64,000 bases of DNA, taken from Kitagawia praeruptora (Eukaryota > Streptophyta > Magnoliopsida > Apiales > Apiaceae). Both the position numbers and the translations under genes were made by a program. Under the pieces are notes generated by a model. The model did not search any database, was not told the origin of the DNA, and saw only the letters and a list, made by a program, of their open reading frames with translations. Each line of letters opens with the position of its first letter. The first letter of the stretch is position 1. The stretch spans positions 124,618,001 to 124,682,000 of the forward strand of contig CM075350.1 in assembly GCA_037693485.1 (NCBI GenBank), written 5' to 3'. Shown piece by piece: positions 32,381 to 45,024 of the stretch.

Positions 32381-34810
32381 ATGTCGAGTCAATCCATGTC
32401 TGACGGATCAAAAAATTCTGTCACCAGAGAGGTTCCTCAAATGGCAGCAGCCTCTGAAGCTGACTCATTCTCCTCTCCCAGTCCCATATCCAGGTTTCCC
32501 CCTATGACTGCTACTGTGAGTGGCCGTACCCGCTCCAAAGTCAAAATCCTTGACCCCACTACCGCTCAAATCTCAGTTAAAACCTACCCTTTTGACTCTT
32601 CACCGTTTACACCTACCCCTGTCAGTTCTGATTCTCCGGAATCTGAGGAGGAAATCCATTCATTGGGACATTTATCTCCAACAGCCGTACCCTTCAATGA
32701 CCAGTCAGAAAATAGTGAAAACCAGGATGAAGCCACCCCTGTCAAAGTCTTGAATGCTACCACCCCCCAGCTTTCATGTGCCAATACTCGAACCTCTATG
32801 ACTGCCCAAAAACTAGAGAACCTCCTCGAAGCCTGTAACCCCGGGTGTTCACTTGTCGTACCCCAACCTGAAGAGAGATGTCATGACTTCTCTAACTTTG
32901 AGCCCGACCAAGTGATTCCATGTGCTGTCTTCTCTTCTCAGTTCTTTAGGTTGGGGTTATCATTACCCCTCCATCCTTTCATTGTGGACATTCTGAACAC
33001 CTATAAACTTGCTCCTTTACAATTGACCCCGAATTCCTACCGAATGGCTATTTGCATGTACATCTTATACGATTCCTTGTTTCAAGTTAAGCTAACCGCT
33101 CGTGAGTTGGGTTTCTTTTACCAACTCAAAGAGACTGGGAAAACCTCTTGCTTCTACTACCTTACCACCTGGAACATCCACAAAGGTAAATGCATAAAGG
33201 GCAATAAACAAGGGATGTCAGGTTGGCACAAGCAATTCCTCTATTGCTATGATTGTCCAAGTTACAGAAAAGACTTTAACCATGATCCACCCATGCCCCT
33301 TCAGACTGATTTGGAGGATGAAGAGCTGAAAAGGGCTCGTAAAGCCTTAAAGAAGAGTGCAGGGCTAGGTGATGGTGCTAGACTGCTAACTAAGAAAAAA
33401 TTAATCCGCTTAGGCTTCAGTAAGAAACTCAGCACCAAGTCTCTAGAGGTTGCATGTACCCTTGTTGAGAAAAACCTTGCTGACGAAACTCCTAATGAAA
33501 CAGGTTTTCCATGCACCCTTGCTTCGCAATCAAATCTCCCGTTTACTGTTTTCTTTTTATTACAAATGCTCCACACCTTTGTCTGCATATAACCTGCTTG
33601 ACTTGTGTATTGTAAGTATCCTTTTAATCACAATTATTCTAATTATAATTCTGTTTATCTGTGCAGATATGTCTTTCTCTGTGCCATCGTTCATCAAGCG
33701 CTCTGGGTACAAGGGTACCTCCAAGTCATCGGTCATACCCCATGCTTCATCCAACAGAACCCCTGTCCCAGCTGCCAAGTCTAGTCCAGTTCAAGCCGAA
33801 AAAATGATTTCCTCCAAGAAGAGGTCCTCTCAACATACCCATGAGCCATCAGGAGCCTCTGGTTCTCATGGGAGCAAACGTCCTAAGACTGAGGCAAAGC
33901 AAAGTCCTCCAAAAATTGTTCCTCCGGCTCCACTAACTGCCTTCATTGAGTCCATAAAAGAGAGGATTCCTATACAGTCCATCCTGGAATGGGATAGTTT
34001 GAGCTTTGAAGAAGCTGCAAGCAGGGTCCCTTTGATGAATGCAGAAAGCTTGTTCTTGTATCTGAAGCACAACGATCAAATTGCTGAAGCTGCGAAGGGA
34101 ACTCCAGGGTCCATACAGAGCTGTTTAGGGTGCAATCAGAATTGAAGGCTTTCCAGGATGATAGAAAGAAACTCTTGGATTCTAACAGGAAGTTGTACGA
34201 GAGTGAAGGCAAACTGATCCAAGAGAAAGAGAAGCTACTGAAGGACAGGGAGACCCTTGATACCGTCATTCTGAAGATGAACAAAGAGAAAGAGGAGGCA
34301 GCTGCAGCCCACCAGAAGGAGAAGGAGAAACTTGACCTCAAAATCAAATCCCTTCAAAGCTCAGTTGCCAAGCATAAGGTTTCTCTTTCCAAGCGAGAAG
34401 ATCAGCGATATGATTCGGGTTATAAGGCTGGTGTGAAAGATTACATGTCCTCTATGTACGAAGCCTTTCCCAACCTGGAGTGGAGTATCCTTGGCCAAGA
34501 TGCAGTGGATGCCATCGAGTTGATCAAGGAGGAGCAGGCTGTTACTGCTATGCAGGTGAATCCCAACCCTGTGGAGGTTGAAGCCGTGCAAACTCCTGGT
34601 GATGCCATCATGCAAGATGTTACTGGAATTGAACAAACTGAGGTTCCAACTGCCGAAGCCCCGGAAGGAGAGGTACAGAAAGCTGAAGCCTTGGAAGGAA
34701 ATCCCGCGATTGAACCTCAGATAAACACCCCTCCTGCAGAGCATGAGAAGGAAGCTTTAACTCCTCCGGTCGAAACCCAGGTAGTCGGCCCATCCAAGTT
34801 ACCCCAGTAA
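32381..34810 (+). pseudogene. Element C aORF, antisense to gag-pol, one frameshift
   Basis: Additional ORF of unknown function. Exon 1 is 32381-33503, the phase-1 intron 33504-33666 (ends gttttc/tgtgcag) and exon 2 33667-34810. It encodes a Ser/Pro-rich N-terminus, then a conserved domain (residues about 150-330, with LPLHPFIVDIL and LTPNSYRMAI) resembling Pfam PF04195. Exon 2 holds a basic KRPKTEAK patch, a long coiled coil and an acidic tail. Relative to the otherwise matching copy at 58333-60763, one G is missing in the run at 34097-34099; this shifts the frame and cuts off the coiled coil. It converges on gag-pol of the same element. Confidence 0.85.
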
Positions 34811-36401
34811 CTTGCTCGTATCTCCAAGAATTTCCTTTATTAAATAAGTTTCGTGAACTTTTTCTTTTGCTGGCATGTATTGCTGTGAACTAATTACTTT
34901 GAGGGTGCGGGCTCCTCTGAAGGCCTCGCGTGATGTAATCCTGGAATTAATCCCCTGAATTTTGCTATGGTTTATGCATGTCATTTGTTTGATAAATATC
35001 CGTAGTGTAGTTAAATTACATGCTCACATGTGCACACACCTACTTCAAACTTAGTACTTAGTACTCCTTACTTCGCATGCCATGTTTAGGGGTATCGTCC
35101 ATCTTATACTTTGTTTCGTTTGGCGTCAGTGCCAGGCTCCACCTTAGAATAATTAAGCCTTTGCTAACCTTGGGGTTCACCCACTATACCCCTGCTTATT
35201 AATGAGATGGACATATATTCCTTCCTGAGAAACAGTAGATGTTCCATCTATCACACTCCCAATATGGGTTGACAAATCATGTCTATCCTTATAAATTTTT
35301 AGATCTGTGCACCAAGTGAATTTCCCATTAGGCCTGCCATTTCCATCCTGAATCTTTATTTTGTAGCTAGCCCTTATCAGCCATAAGACCTTAACTGAAG
35401 GTTGATTGGTAATCCACCAATCGTACCCCCAAATATATAACTGATGTTGGTACATGTTGGGTTCCCACCATCCTTAACTTCTACACAATTTCCTTGTGAG
35501 ACCAATCTTCCCAGTCATTCCTACCGTTCAAAGATTAGGCCTTACTCGCCCAAATTCCCTGGGGTCGTGGTGAGGTTATCTTGAGATCCGTTATCCACCA
35601 TACTAACTACACGGTAGTTCAAGGTTCGAGCGATTGAACCCCCCCACACGAGAACCTCGTGATCCTAGTTACCCTAGAACCTTCCTACCATGGGGTACAT
35701 CCCTTTTCATGCATGAGCCATACATATTCCAACCCATGTGCACGTAATCCCTGTGCATTTCCATCCATGTATTCATATAATTCATATTTATATAACCCGT
35801 GTAATCCATTAACATACATTCCATATGTTTTCCATCCATTAACATATAATCCGTATGCTTCCATCCATTAACATATAATCCATATGCTTCCATCCATTAA
35901 CATATAATCCATATGCTTCCATCCATTAACATATAATCCATATGCTTTAAAATTTTATCCATTTTTAAGTTAAACTATCCTTCCGTTAACCGATGTATAT
36001 CTACTACCCCCCGAGTTCTTTAATATAATTAGACTTATAATGAAGAAATAGGTTCAACAGTCGTATCCCTGATATTTTTAATTTAAAAGCACAAATAAAA
36101 CAGGTTACACATATCATGCATTTATCCATATAAATCCATACATTTTATGCATAAAACAGAGATAAAAGAAAAACAAGTTGATTTTCACAAATGTTTGTAA
36201 GTTGATTTCAATTCCATTACATCACATCATGATTGGTGTTCAACAGGTAGACGTACATTCACAACCCCCCGAGCACTTTATTAACATAAAAAGAAAAATT
36301 TCTGACCGACTGACCCTAATATGATGGTAGCTACAACTAATAAGCCACTTTTATTTTCCTACACCTGAAAGAGGTCTACAAGAAACGTTACCTGGGTTCA
36401 A
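34811..36401. repeat. Element C spacer between aORF and pol
   Basis: Noncoding. Holds the 29-bp catccattaacatataatcc repeats (35829-35945) and two polypurine-like tracts of the sense strand (plus-strand ctaccccccgagttctt at about 36003 and acaaccccccgagcac at about 36261). These resemble the true 3' polypurine tract at 30898. Both transcription units end here. Confidence 0.75.
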
Positions 36402-39400
36402 CTACTGGTAATATTTCTTAAGGTGTTCGGCGTTCCATGCCCTCGGGATTAGTTTCCCGTCCAAATCCTTCAAATGATAAGTTCCTTCCCACAAGACTGA
36501 TTTGATCACATATGGGCCTTCCCAATTTGCCTCAAAGGCTCCATATCCTGGAGTCCTCATGTTAGGCATCATCTTCCTTAAAACCAGATCACCAACCTTT
36601 AAGGGTCGTGCTCGAACCCTGCCATCAAAGTACTTGCGAGTCCTTTGTTGATAGGCTGCAAGCTTCAGCTGAGAGGTTGTACGAACCTCTTCCACCAAAT
36701 CTAAGTACAAACGATGATTAACCTCATTTTCCATGGGATCAAAGTTATTTCTCCTAAATGAACCGGCACCAATCTCCACGGGTACCATTGCTTCGCACCC
36801 ATAAGTTAATGTGAATGGGGATTCACCAGTTGTAGTCCTAGGTGTTGTGTTGTAAGACCATAACACCATGGGAAGTTCCTCTGGCCAGCAACCTTTTTTA
36901 TCTTCCAACTTTGCCTTCAAAGTATGTTTAATGATTTTATTGATGGCTTCAGTCTGACCATTGCTTTGGGGGTGGCAGACTACAGAGAAGCCCTTAACAA
37001 TTCCGAGATCTTCACATAAACCTCTCATTTCCTTGCTGTCAAATTGCTTGCCATTGTCAGATATCAACTTATAGGGGATCCCATATCGGCATATAATTGC
37101 TCGAAATACAAACTCCTTCAATTTGGCTGCTGTGATCGTAGCCAGAGGTTCAGCCTCTGCCCACTTTGTAAAATAATCCACGGCTACAACGGCGTACTTT
37201 ACCCCTCCCTTCCCCTTAGGGAGTTCTCCAATCAGGTCAATTCCCCAAACAGCAGAAGGCCATGGGCTAGAGAGTGGCTTTAATGGCACGGCAGGATTCT
37301 TATTTGAGTTGGCATACCTTTGGCATCGATCACATGCCTTTGAGAATTTGTACGCATCCTGCTGTAGGGTTGGCCAGTAGTACCCCTGACGAAGTATCTT
37401 GTGGGCCAATGAGGTTCCTCCAGAGTGGTTCTCACATATGCCTTCATGCACCTCCCTCATAATATATTCACATTCACTGCCTGCTATACATCGTAGAAGT
37501 GGTTTGTTGAAGCCTCTCTTGTACAGCTTTCCATCATATAGAGTGTAACGCGTAGCCTTATACTTCATTCTCCGGGCTTCATCCTTTTCAGCTGGCAGAA
37601 CCCCTTTTGTTATGTATTCCAAGATGGGAGTGATCCATGTGTCCTCTACTTGAACCTCAACATCCATACAATCGAACCTTGGAATGCTAGGTTGTTGTTG
37701 TATTTCCAACGGTATCACCCCTAGCATAGTTGCTTCCCTATTAGAACCCATTTTTGCCAAGGCATCTGCACTTGAGTTTTTCGTCCTTGGGATTTGCACC
37801 ATATTGATTTCTCCAAACTTGCTCATCAGCTCTTGAGCGTACCTCATGTATAGATCAGTGCGTGGACCCCTGGCTTGAAAGTTACTTTTGATATGTCCCA
37901 CTACCAACATGGAGTCACTATACACAGTCATATTTATCACTTTCATTTCAAGTGCCAATTTTAGCCCCGCAATCAGGGCTTCATATTCGGCATCGTTGTT
38001 TGTAGCCTTGAATGTGAAATGAATTGAGCTCTGCAACTTGTGGCCTTCGGGGCTTATTAGGACTATACCAGCACCTGCCCCATTTCTATTCACGGCTCCA
38101 TCTACATAGAGGGTCCACCATGGTGCGCAATTTTCTGTTGGGGCTTCCTTCTCCAGAGGTTCCCTCACGGTTTCCTTGGTTTCTACCTCAAAGGATGGTG
38201 GGAATTCCAATAAGAAATCAGCAAGTGCCTGTCCCTTGATAGCTGTTCTTGGCTTGAATTCAACATCAAATTGGCCTAACTCCACAGCCCATTTCATCAA
38301 CCTACCTGAGGCTTCAGGTTTGTGCAGGACCTGCCTCAGTGGGAATGAGGTTCGTACCTCTATCGTGTGCGCCTGAAAGTATGGCCTTAACTTTCTTGAT
38401 GTCAGAATCAACGCGTAGGCTAGCTTCTCCATGTTTGTATATCTAGTTTCAGCATCCAGAAGCCTCTTGCTCACATAATACACCGGGTACTGGGTTTGAT
38501 CTTCCTCACGAACCAAAACAGAACTAATAGAGTGCTCAGAAACCGCCAAATACAAAATCAGGGTTTCACCCTCTATCGGCTTTGCCAGCAATGGAGGGCT
38601 TCCTAATTGTTCCTTCAATTTGGTGAAGGTAGCTTCACATTCAGGCGTCCACTCAAAGCCTTTTCTCTTCTTGATAGCTGCAAAGAATTCTCGACATCTG
38701 TCCGAGGACTTGGAGATAAACCTGTTCAAGGCTGCCACCCGTCCGGTAAGGCTTTGAACTTCCTTCACACTTCGGGGGGATCTCATTTCAACTAGTGCTT
38801 TTATTTTAGCAGGATTGGCTTCGATTCCTCGATGATTCACAATGAAACCCAAGAATTTTCTAGACTCCACCCCAAACACACATTTTTGGGGGTTCAACTT
38901 CATCCTATATTTCCTTAGGATGCTAAACATTTCAGTGAGGTGGGCAACATGGTCGCCTGCTACACTGGATTTTACCAGCATATCGTCCACGTATACTTCC
39001 ATAGTTTTTCCAATCTGGTCTTTAAACATCTTGTTGACCAGCCTTTGGTAGGTTGCTCCAGCGTTCAACAGCCCGAAAGGCATCCCGATATAGCAGTAGA
39101 GTCCTCTATCTGTGATAAAGGAAGTATGCTCCTGATCGTGTTCATACATCGGAATTTGATTGTAACCTGAATATGCATCCATGAAACTTAGCAAAGCATG
39201 ACCAGCCGTAGCATCGACTAGTTGATCAATACGCGGGAGCGGAAAGCTATCCTTGGGACATGCTTTATTCAAGTCAGTGAAATCAACGCACGTACGCCAT
39301 TTGCCATTGGGTTTCTTTACCAAGACCGGATTTGCCAACCACATGGGGTAGAATGATTCCTTTACTAGCTTGGCTTTCAACAGTCTGTCTACCTCTTCTT

Positions 39401-42400
39401 TCAGGGCGACGGCCCTTTCCCCACTTATTGCTCTCCTTTTCTGCCTTACAGCCTTCATGTCTGGATCAATGTTCAAATGGTGACACATCACCCTTGGATC
39501 TATTCCCACCATGTCCTCATGGCTCCATGCAAATACGTCTAAGTTGTTTCTTAGAAATACCACCAATGCTTCCTGGACTTCAGGTTTCAACTGTTTGCCA
39601 ACCTTCAACTCCTTAGTAGGATCAACTGCATCCACCAAGATAGATAAAGTGTCTTCAGCTGCCCCAGTCTTTTCCTTTGTTTCGGGCATTCGAGGGTCAA
39701 GGTCAATTTCCACTGGGTTCACCTGTTCTGCACCCTGGTGGGGTTCCACCAACTGACCATCGGCCTTCATTGATTCCTTCAGATCGTTTCCATTATCCAC
39801 ACTTTCAAAATCACTGTCATGAACTTCTTCCACTATGCCTTCAATCAGTGGCTCTTCAGCCTTGGAATTTTGAAATTTCGGGGCTTCCAGCATTAGTATC
39901 CCGTTAGGGGTACCTACCCCCTGAAAAGGTGCAACATCCGTATAGGGCTCCTCGCCTGGATGTTGTACAATCATAATAACATTACACATGTCTCTTTCTG
40001 GTCTTGCTTCCTTTCGACGCAAAGATTCATCTCCCCTCCCTGTGCCGGGGTCCAGGTAACGATAGCATTGTTCCGAGGTACCCCCATCCACCAACAATAG
40101 ATGTTTGCAAGCTTGTTCAGCTGTATGTAGGGCTTTACTATAGCACTCCCTTGAATCTGATTGACATCCTTGAACACACCCAATTCCTCCGGGAGTTGGG
40201 AATTTCATTGACAGGTGATAAATGGATGTCACTACCCGCATTTCCTTTAACATCGGCCTTCCAAGTATCCCATTATAGGAAATGTCTTCATTTACCACCA
40301 TGAATTCTACCACCTGTGTAGCTGATCGGGGTTCCTCCCCCAAAGTGAGAGGGAGTTTCACTCGCCCCACAATTTGTACAGGGTTGCCAGTAAATCCGTA
40401 CAATTCATTGTAAGAAGGAGCCATTTCTTTGTCAAGTAATCCCATTTTCTGGTAAGTGTTATATGCCAAGATATTTACCGAGCTTCCGTTATCCACTAGC
40501 ACTCGGTGTACGTTCAAGCCTCCGATCGCAGCTTTAATTACCAAAGCATCGTTATGTGGGTGGTGCACGTGCCTGGCATCCTCTTCGGTGAACGTTATGT
40601 CGACTGCTTCACCCTTAAAGAGCTTGGGTGGCCTTTCAGATAAGTTGTATACATTCGTGAGGGGTACGCCCCTTGCTTCCCGGGCATAATTTTTCTGAGC
40701 GTTCCTGCTTATACCCCCGATGTAAGGTCCGCCAATTATGGTGTGGATACTGTTGGCTCTTGTAAGGCGTTCAAGATTCGCCTTTTCGGTTTCCTTGTTA
40801 ATTCTGTCGTTCTTGTCTCCTTTAGCCTCTGGAGCCACGAACTCAGTGAGGTAGCCCCTTCTTATAAGATCTTCGATGTGGTCCTTTAGATGACGGCATT
40901 CCACCGTTTCATGTCCATTGGTATCATGAAAAGCACAATATCGCCCTTCATTTTTATTTCCCGGAGGCCCGTTCCTTGTTGGTTTTCTGAACATCCCCGC
41001 CTTGTTCCCTACTTCATACACCTGTTCAATGGGAGCCGTGAGCGGGGTGTACTCGGTGTACCTGCCTGAACCCTGAGAGTCCTTCCTAGTGGGATATTTG
41101 TAATTTACTGTTCTTCCTGTATTGGTTGCATTCACCGTTATAGGAGCTGTCTTTTCATCACGATGGGTGTTTCTGGTAGAGGAGCTTCCACCATAGGAGG
41201 TTCGTTTGTGGTACCCCCTATCTCTCGGGCTGTATGACCTACGCCTCTTGCCCCCGCTCCATTCCCTTGAACTTCGACTTTTCTCAAGTTTAGCCATTGA
41301 CTCTTCAACCACCTTGTGAGTTTCTGCTTTGGCGTAGAAATCTGCCAAAGTCTTGGGCTCCGCCCCTTGTAGCTCTTTCCAGAAATCAGTGCCTGGGCGT
41401 ACGCCCGCAATCAAGAAATTCTTATAGGTTTCATCTGTGGTTTTCCTCACCTTAGGAACCTCTGCATTAAACCGTTTGAAATATTCAGTGAGGGTTTCAT
41501 TCCTTTCCTGCTTGATGTTCGCCAAAGTGTTAGCTGGGGGTGCGAATGCAACCGAAGCCCGAAATTGGGTCACGAACATTTCACTCATTTGCCTCCAAGA
41601 TTGGACAGAATTTGGCCGTAGCCTCTTGAACCATTGATGAGCACTGTCTCTTAGTGTAGCAGCCAATAAGCGACACTTCGTTAGGTCTTTCACCTGGTAT
41701 ACTTCCATTTCCGTATCAAATCGGCTGAGATATTCCACTGGATCAGTGGTTCCACTGAACTTTAGGTCTCCCACCCCCCGGTATTTTGGTGGGAGTGGCG
41801 AATCCCTCACCCTCTTGGTAAAGGGTGAAGCCACTGTCAGGCCTTCCAGTGATTGTTTTTCCACCTTCAACTTCCTTAATGCTTCACGCAGATCCTTTAC
41901 CTTGTAGTGCTCATTTTCTTCATCTGTGAACTTGCTGCCGTCATCACTAGAAATTTCATTTAACTCGTGGCCATCATCATTATTTTTGGGGTTATGCCGA
42001 GAACTACAGCTTCGCTCAGCTTCAACCCCTTTGGATGGCCTAACAGACCTGGAAACGGATTTATCCCTTCTGTAGCTATGAGATCCTTGCGACTTCGCCT
42101 CTGGGGCTTTCCTGTTCTATCTTTCTTCTTCCCATTAAGTTTGTGACGTAAATCTTTGACGTCCATCTTATTGCCCAATCTGTCGAAGACACTCAGGCTA
42201 CGGGTGGGTGAACCCTGTGACTGTCATACCTCCTCTTCTCCTTCATTCCGGTCTGGGTCTGTTTGGTCCGTCTCCACATCAGAAAATCCCTTCTGTGAGG
42301 CCTCTTTTTCCGACTCCTCCTCATCACTGTCAAAATCTAACCGAACTGGCGTAACCACCTTTTTCTTCACCTTTCGATCCATGGAACCCTGCTCTTGCTT

Positions 42401-42565
42401 CCATTTCTTCAGCTTTTCAGATTTCTTTTTCAAAGAAACGATTTTCTTCTCCATCTTCTTTAACTTTTCTCTAAGTTCCCTGTTCGTGACTTCACCATCA
42501 TGTTCCCCATCATCATCGCTTCGTCCAACCTCCGGTGTATGAGCATCACCAGATTTCCGAGACAT
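36402..42565 (-). pseudogene. Element C gag-pol, open except for two lesions in the gag N-terminus
   Basis: About 2054 codons of Ty3/gypsy polyprotein starting MSRKSGD at 42565. Lesions are a TGA at 42226-42224 (alpha has CGA there, a change typical of methyl-CpG decay) and a one-base loss at about 42121-42131. From there to the pol stop it is open. Features with approximate residues: gag domain (265-400), knuckle CAFHDTNGHETVEC (550), protease LVDNGSSVNIL (688), RT with intact YVDDML (1193), native RNase H (1310-1430), second RNase H from WWTLYVDGAV (1485), integrase zinc region HEGICENHSGG (1705), and core with D in GIDLIGEL, D in ISDNGKQF and E in GQTEAINK. It could supply enzymes only if translation starts downstream of the gag lesions, which I regard as unlikely. 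Confidence 0.9.
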
Positions 42566-42590
42566 CTCTTCCCTCAAGAGATAAAACCAG

Positions 42591-42607
42591 CCCTCCTTCT
42601 AGCGCCA
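42591..42607 (-). other. Primer-binding site of element C
   Basis: Sense TGGCGCTAGAAGGAGGG, four bases from LTR B3, so B3 is the 5' LTR of C. Confidence 0.75.
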
Positions 42608-42611
42608 CAAA

Positions 42612-43114
42612 TGTTGTGAGGGAAAAATGGTACAACACTTCAATAAGAGAATTACAAGAATAATCCAAGAAAAACCAATAATAATGATTAAATAAATCGA
42701 TTTTACAAGCCCAAAAAACCCTAGTTTCATGAACCCTAGTTCAAGAGGTGGAAGAGTGATTTAATGGACTGTATTTGCAAGTACTCCAAGCTGTATTGAT
42801 CGAATATGTCCTATTCAATCAAAACCCAGCAGCTAGGAGCAAATGTTAGAGGTGTATACGTGTATTCAATCTTGCAAATTGCCTACATACTCTTATATTT
42901 ATAAGAGATCAAGTCCTCATGTAGTTCTTTATGATTATCCTCCCCTATTTGATGAGCCTCATCCCGCATACCAGACCTCCTCTGATTGTTTATCCATCCT
43001 CCCATGATTATCCAGCCGTTATTCCATGATTAATCCATATTGTTTCTCATATAACTATATATATACACGCATATATACATATTCCATGTATATATGATGT
43101 TGATCCATGATAAC
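42612..43114 (-). repeat. LTR B3, left part (split by element D)
   Basis: First 503 bp of a 906-bp LTR, ending in the D target duplication ataac (43110-43114). The remainder continues at 55770. B3 is the 5' LTR of C and also borders a second internal region on its right. Confidence 0.95.
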
Positions 43115-43979
43115 TGTTGATGAGTGGATTTCGTAATCAACTTATGAGAGGTATGCAGGTAGTTGTATAGGCTAGCGATCAACTGTTCTGTGAAAAGGTT
43201 TGGGTTGTGTTTGTGGGGGTTGAGCTGAGCTCGAGGGTATCTCCAATAATCTCAGGTGCCTTTAGAGAAAATCAGAGAACTTAATGCGTCTTACCCTGAG
43301 GTGCCTACGTACCCTTGTATATATAGGGATCAAGCTCACGTAGTTCTAGTATGATTCTGTCTCTTACTGGAATAGTTGTATTCGGTCACCTAGTTCGTGT
43401 AGGACTCAGGTTCCTTTAGAGCCTTTCACGAACTAGTTGGCTAAGTAGAGTAGAACTCGAGTTCGTACCCCACTATGATTCTCTCATTGATCAGAGATAA
43501 TTCTAGGATCATCTGCGCCCTAGAATTATACTTCAATATCAATTCGTTTATCTGTCCTAGATGGCTTCTAGAACTTTCTGTTGGCAACTCGTAGGAACCT
43601 GGTGCTCAGGAACCTATATCTTAGGAGCCTGTTTCTCAGGGACCTCCTTATTTCGGGACATATCGCTTAGGGACCTCCCTTTGGGTGTCAATACCTGCAC
43701 AAATACCAAACTGGTTAGAATAGATAATTCTTCACATGCTTTTATCACTTCTATGGCTGTTGTTATGCTAACTCGAACTCTTCTACTTGGAGGAACCTGG
43801 TCTTCTAGTGCTCAGCTCAGCTTCCTGACCGTTGGGAACCTCCTGATACTCATACTTCCTTATTCATTTCTTCTATTCGATCTTCATAACTCGTACTGGG
43901 TTGATCTTCTAGCTTGTATGGACCGGATCCTATAGATTAATGGGCCTAAATCTAGCCCATGGAGATTTTGGGCACAACA
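43115..43979 (-). repeat. Element D 3' LTR
   Basis: 865 bp, plus strand tgttgatgag...gggcacaaca. A polypurine tract (sense aaggaaccggggggtact) abuts it at 43980-43997. Confidence 0.95.
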
Positions 43980-45024
43980 AGTACCCCCCGGTTCCTTGAA
44001 ATCATGTAATGTGAAAGGAACCCATTCTAATTCTGCGATCAAAGATTCAATGCAAAACCGTTCTAGTAACAATACTTTGCTTCAACATTTTTATGTCCAA
44101 GCCTATATGAGCTAACTCGGTATAGGAAACAGGACATAAAATATTTTCAGCTTGATATAATCTTGAGTAAGCTTCCTTTGTATTAAGGAACCTGTTATCT
44201 CACTATTTTCTTCTTCTTGCTCCAGCTCTCGAAATCTACTTTATGTTTGCACTCAACTTCCCAGGGAATCTAACTTGTCACTCAACTCCACGCCTCTTTA
44301 AATTTAATAATTTAAGAGGGGATAATGGTTGGTTGTAGAAGATAATTCAAAATTTGAATTAAACTTATCACTTACCAAAGCTGTAGTTAATGTGTAAGTT
44401 CCCAAGGTTCATATGCTTCTCACGCGTGTACCTCTTCACTTTACCGCTCCAGTAATTCGCTGCCACGTGTACGAACTGCTTCATTTACCTTGACTATTTA
44501 ATCGCCATCTCACTCCCTCAGGTCCATTTTTACCTTTACCAAAATCTTGCAAAAACCCTTGGAGAGAGAACAAGAGGAGTTCAACAGTCATTCGCTTAAT
44601 TTATCTTCTCCGTCGCCGTTCAACTTAAATCAAGGTATGATTTCGACTTATTTCTTTCTATTCTCTCATATCTTTATCTCGTTTTTCAATCATCTGTTTC
44701 CTTGGACTTTGCATGCCATCGTTTTCTTTGTATGTATGCGTCTGTATCTGTTCTTCACACTCCATATTTCACACACACGAACGTTCACAACCTCTGGTTT
44801 ATTAGTACCTTAACCGTCGATTCATGGTTGCGTTGTCATGGTTTTATCATAATCTTTAGCTATCTGTCTATTCATATGTTTCTAATTTTGTTGGTACATG
44901 CCTTCTTCAAGGTTTTCTGTAATATACCCTGTCAATAACTGCACCGTGTCTAAACACTTTAGAACCCTAATCTTTCTCCTAGGTTCCATAAAGGCCTGAC
45001 CCTTCTTCGTCTGTCTTTTTGCAG
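43980..45024 (+). promoter_or_regulatory. Element D antisense ORF promoter and leader intron
   Basis: TATA-like tatttaa at 44495-44501 and a CT-rich leader. Donor caag|gtatga at 44634/44635 and acceptor ttttgcag ending at 45024 make a 390-nt intron directly before the ATG. No other gene in this stretch. Confidence 0.65.

Noticed and set aside
43561..43935. 124-codon open frame within both D LTRs (also 55346-55720).
   Set aside because: Identical because the LTRs are identical. It lies across the LTR, lacks gene features and resembles no known protein.
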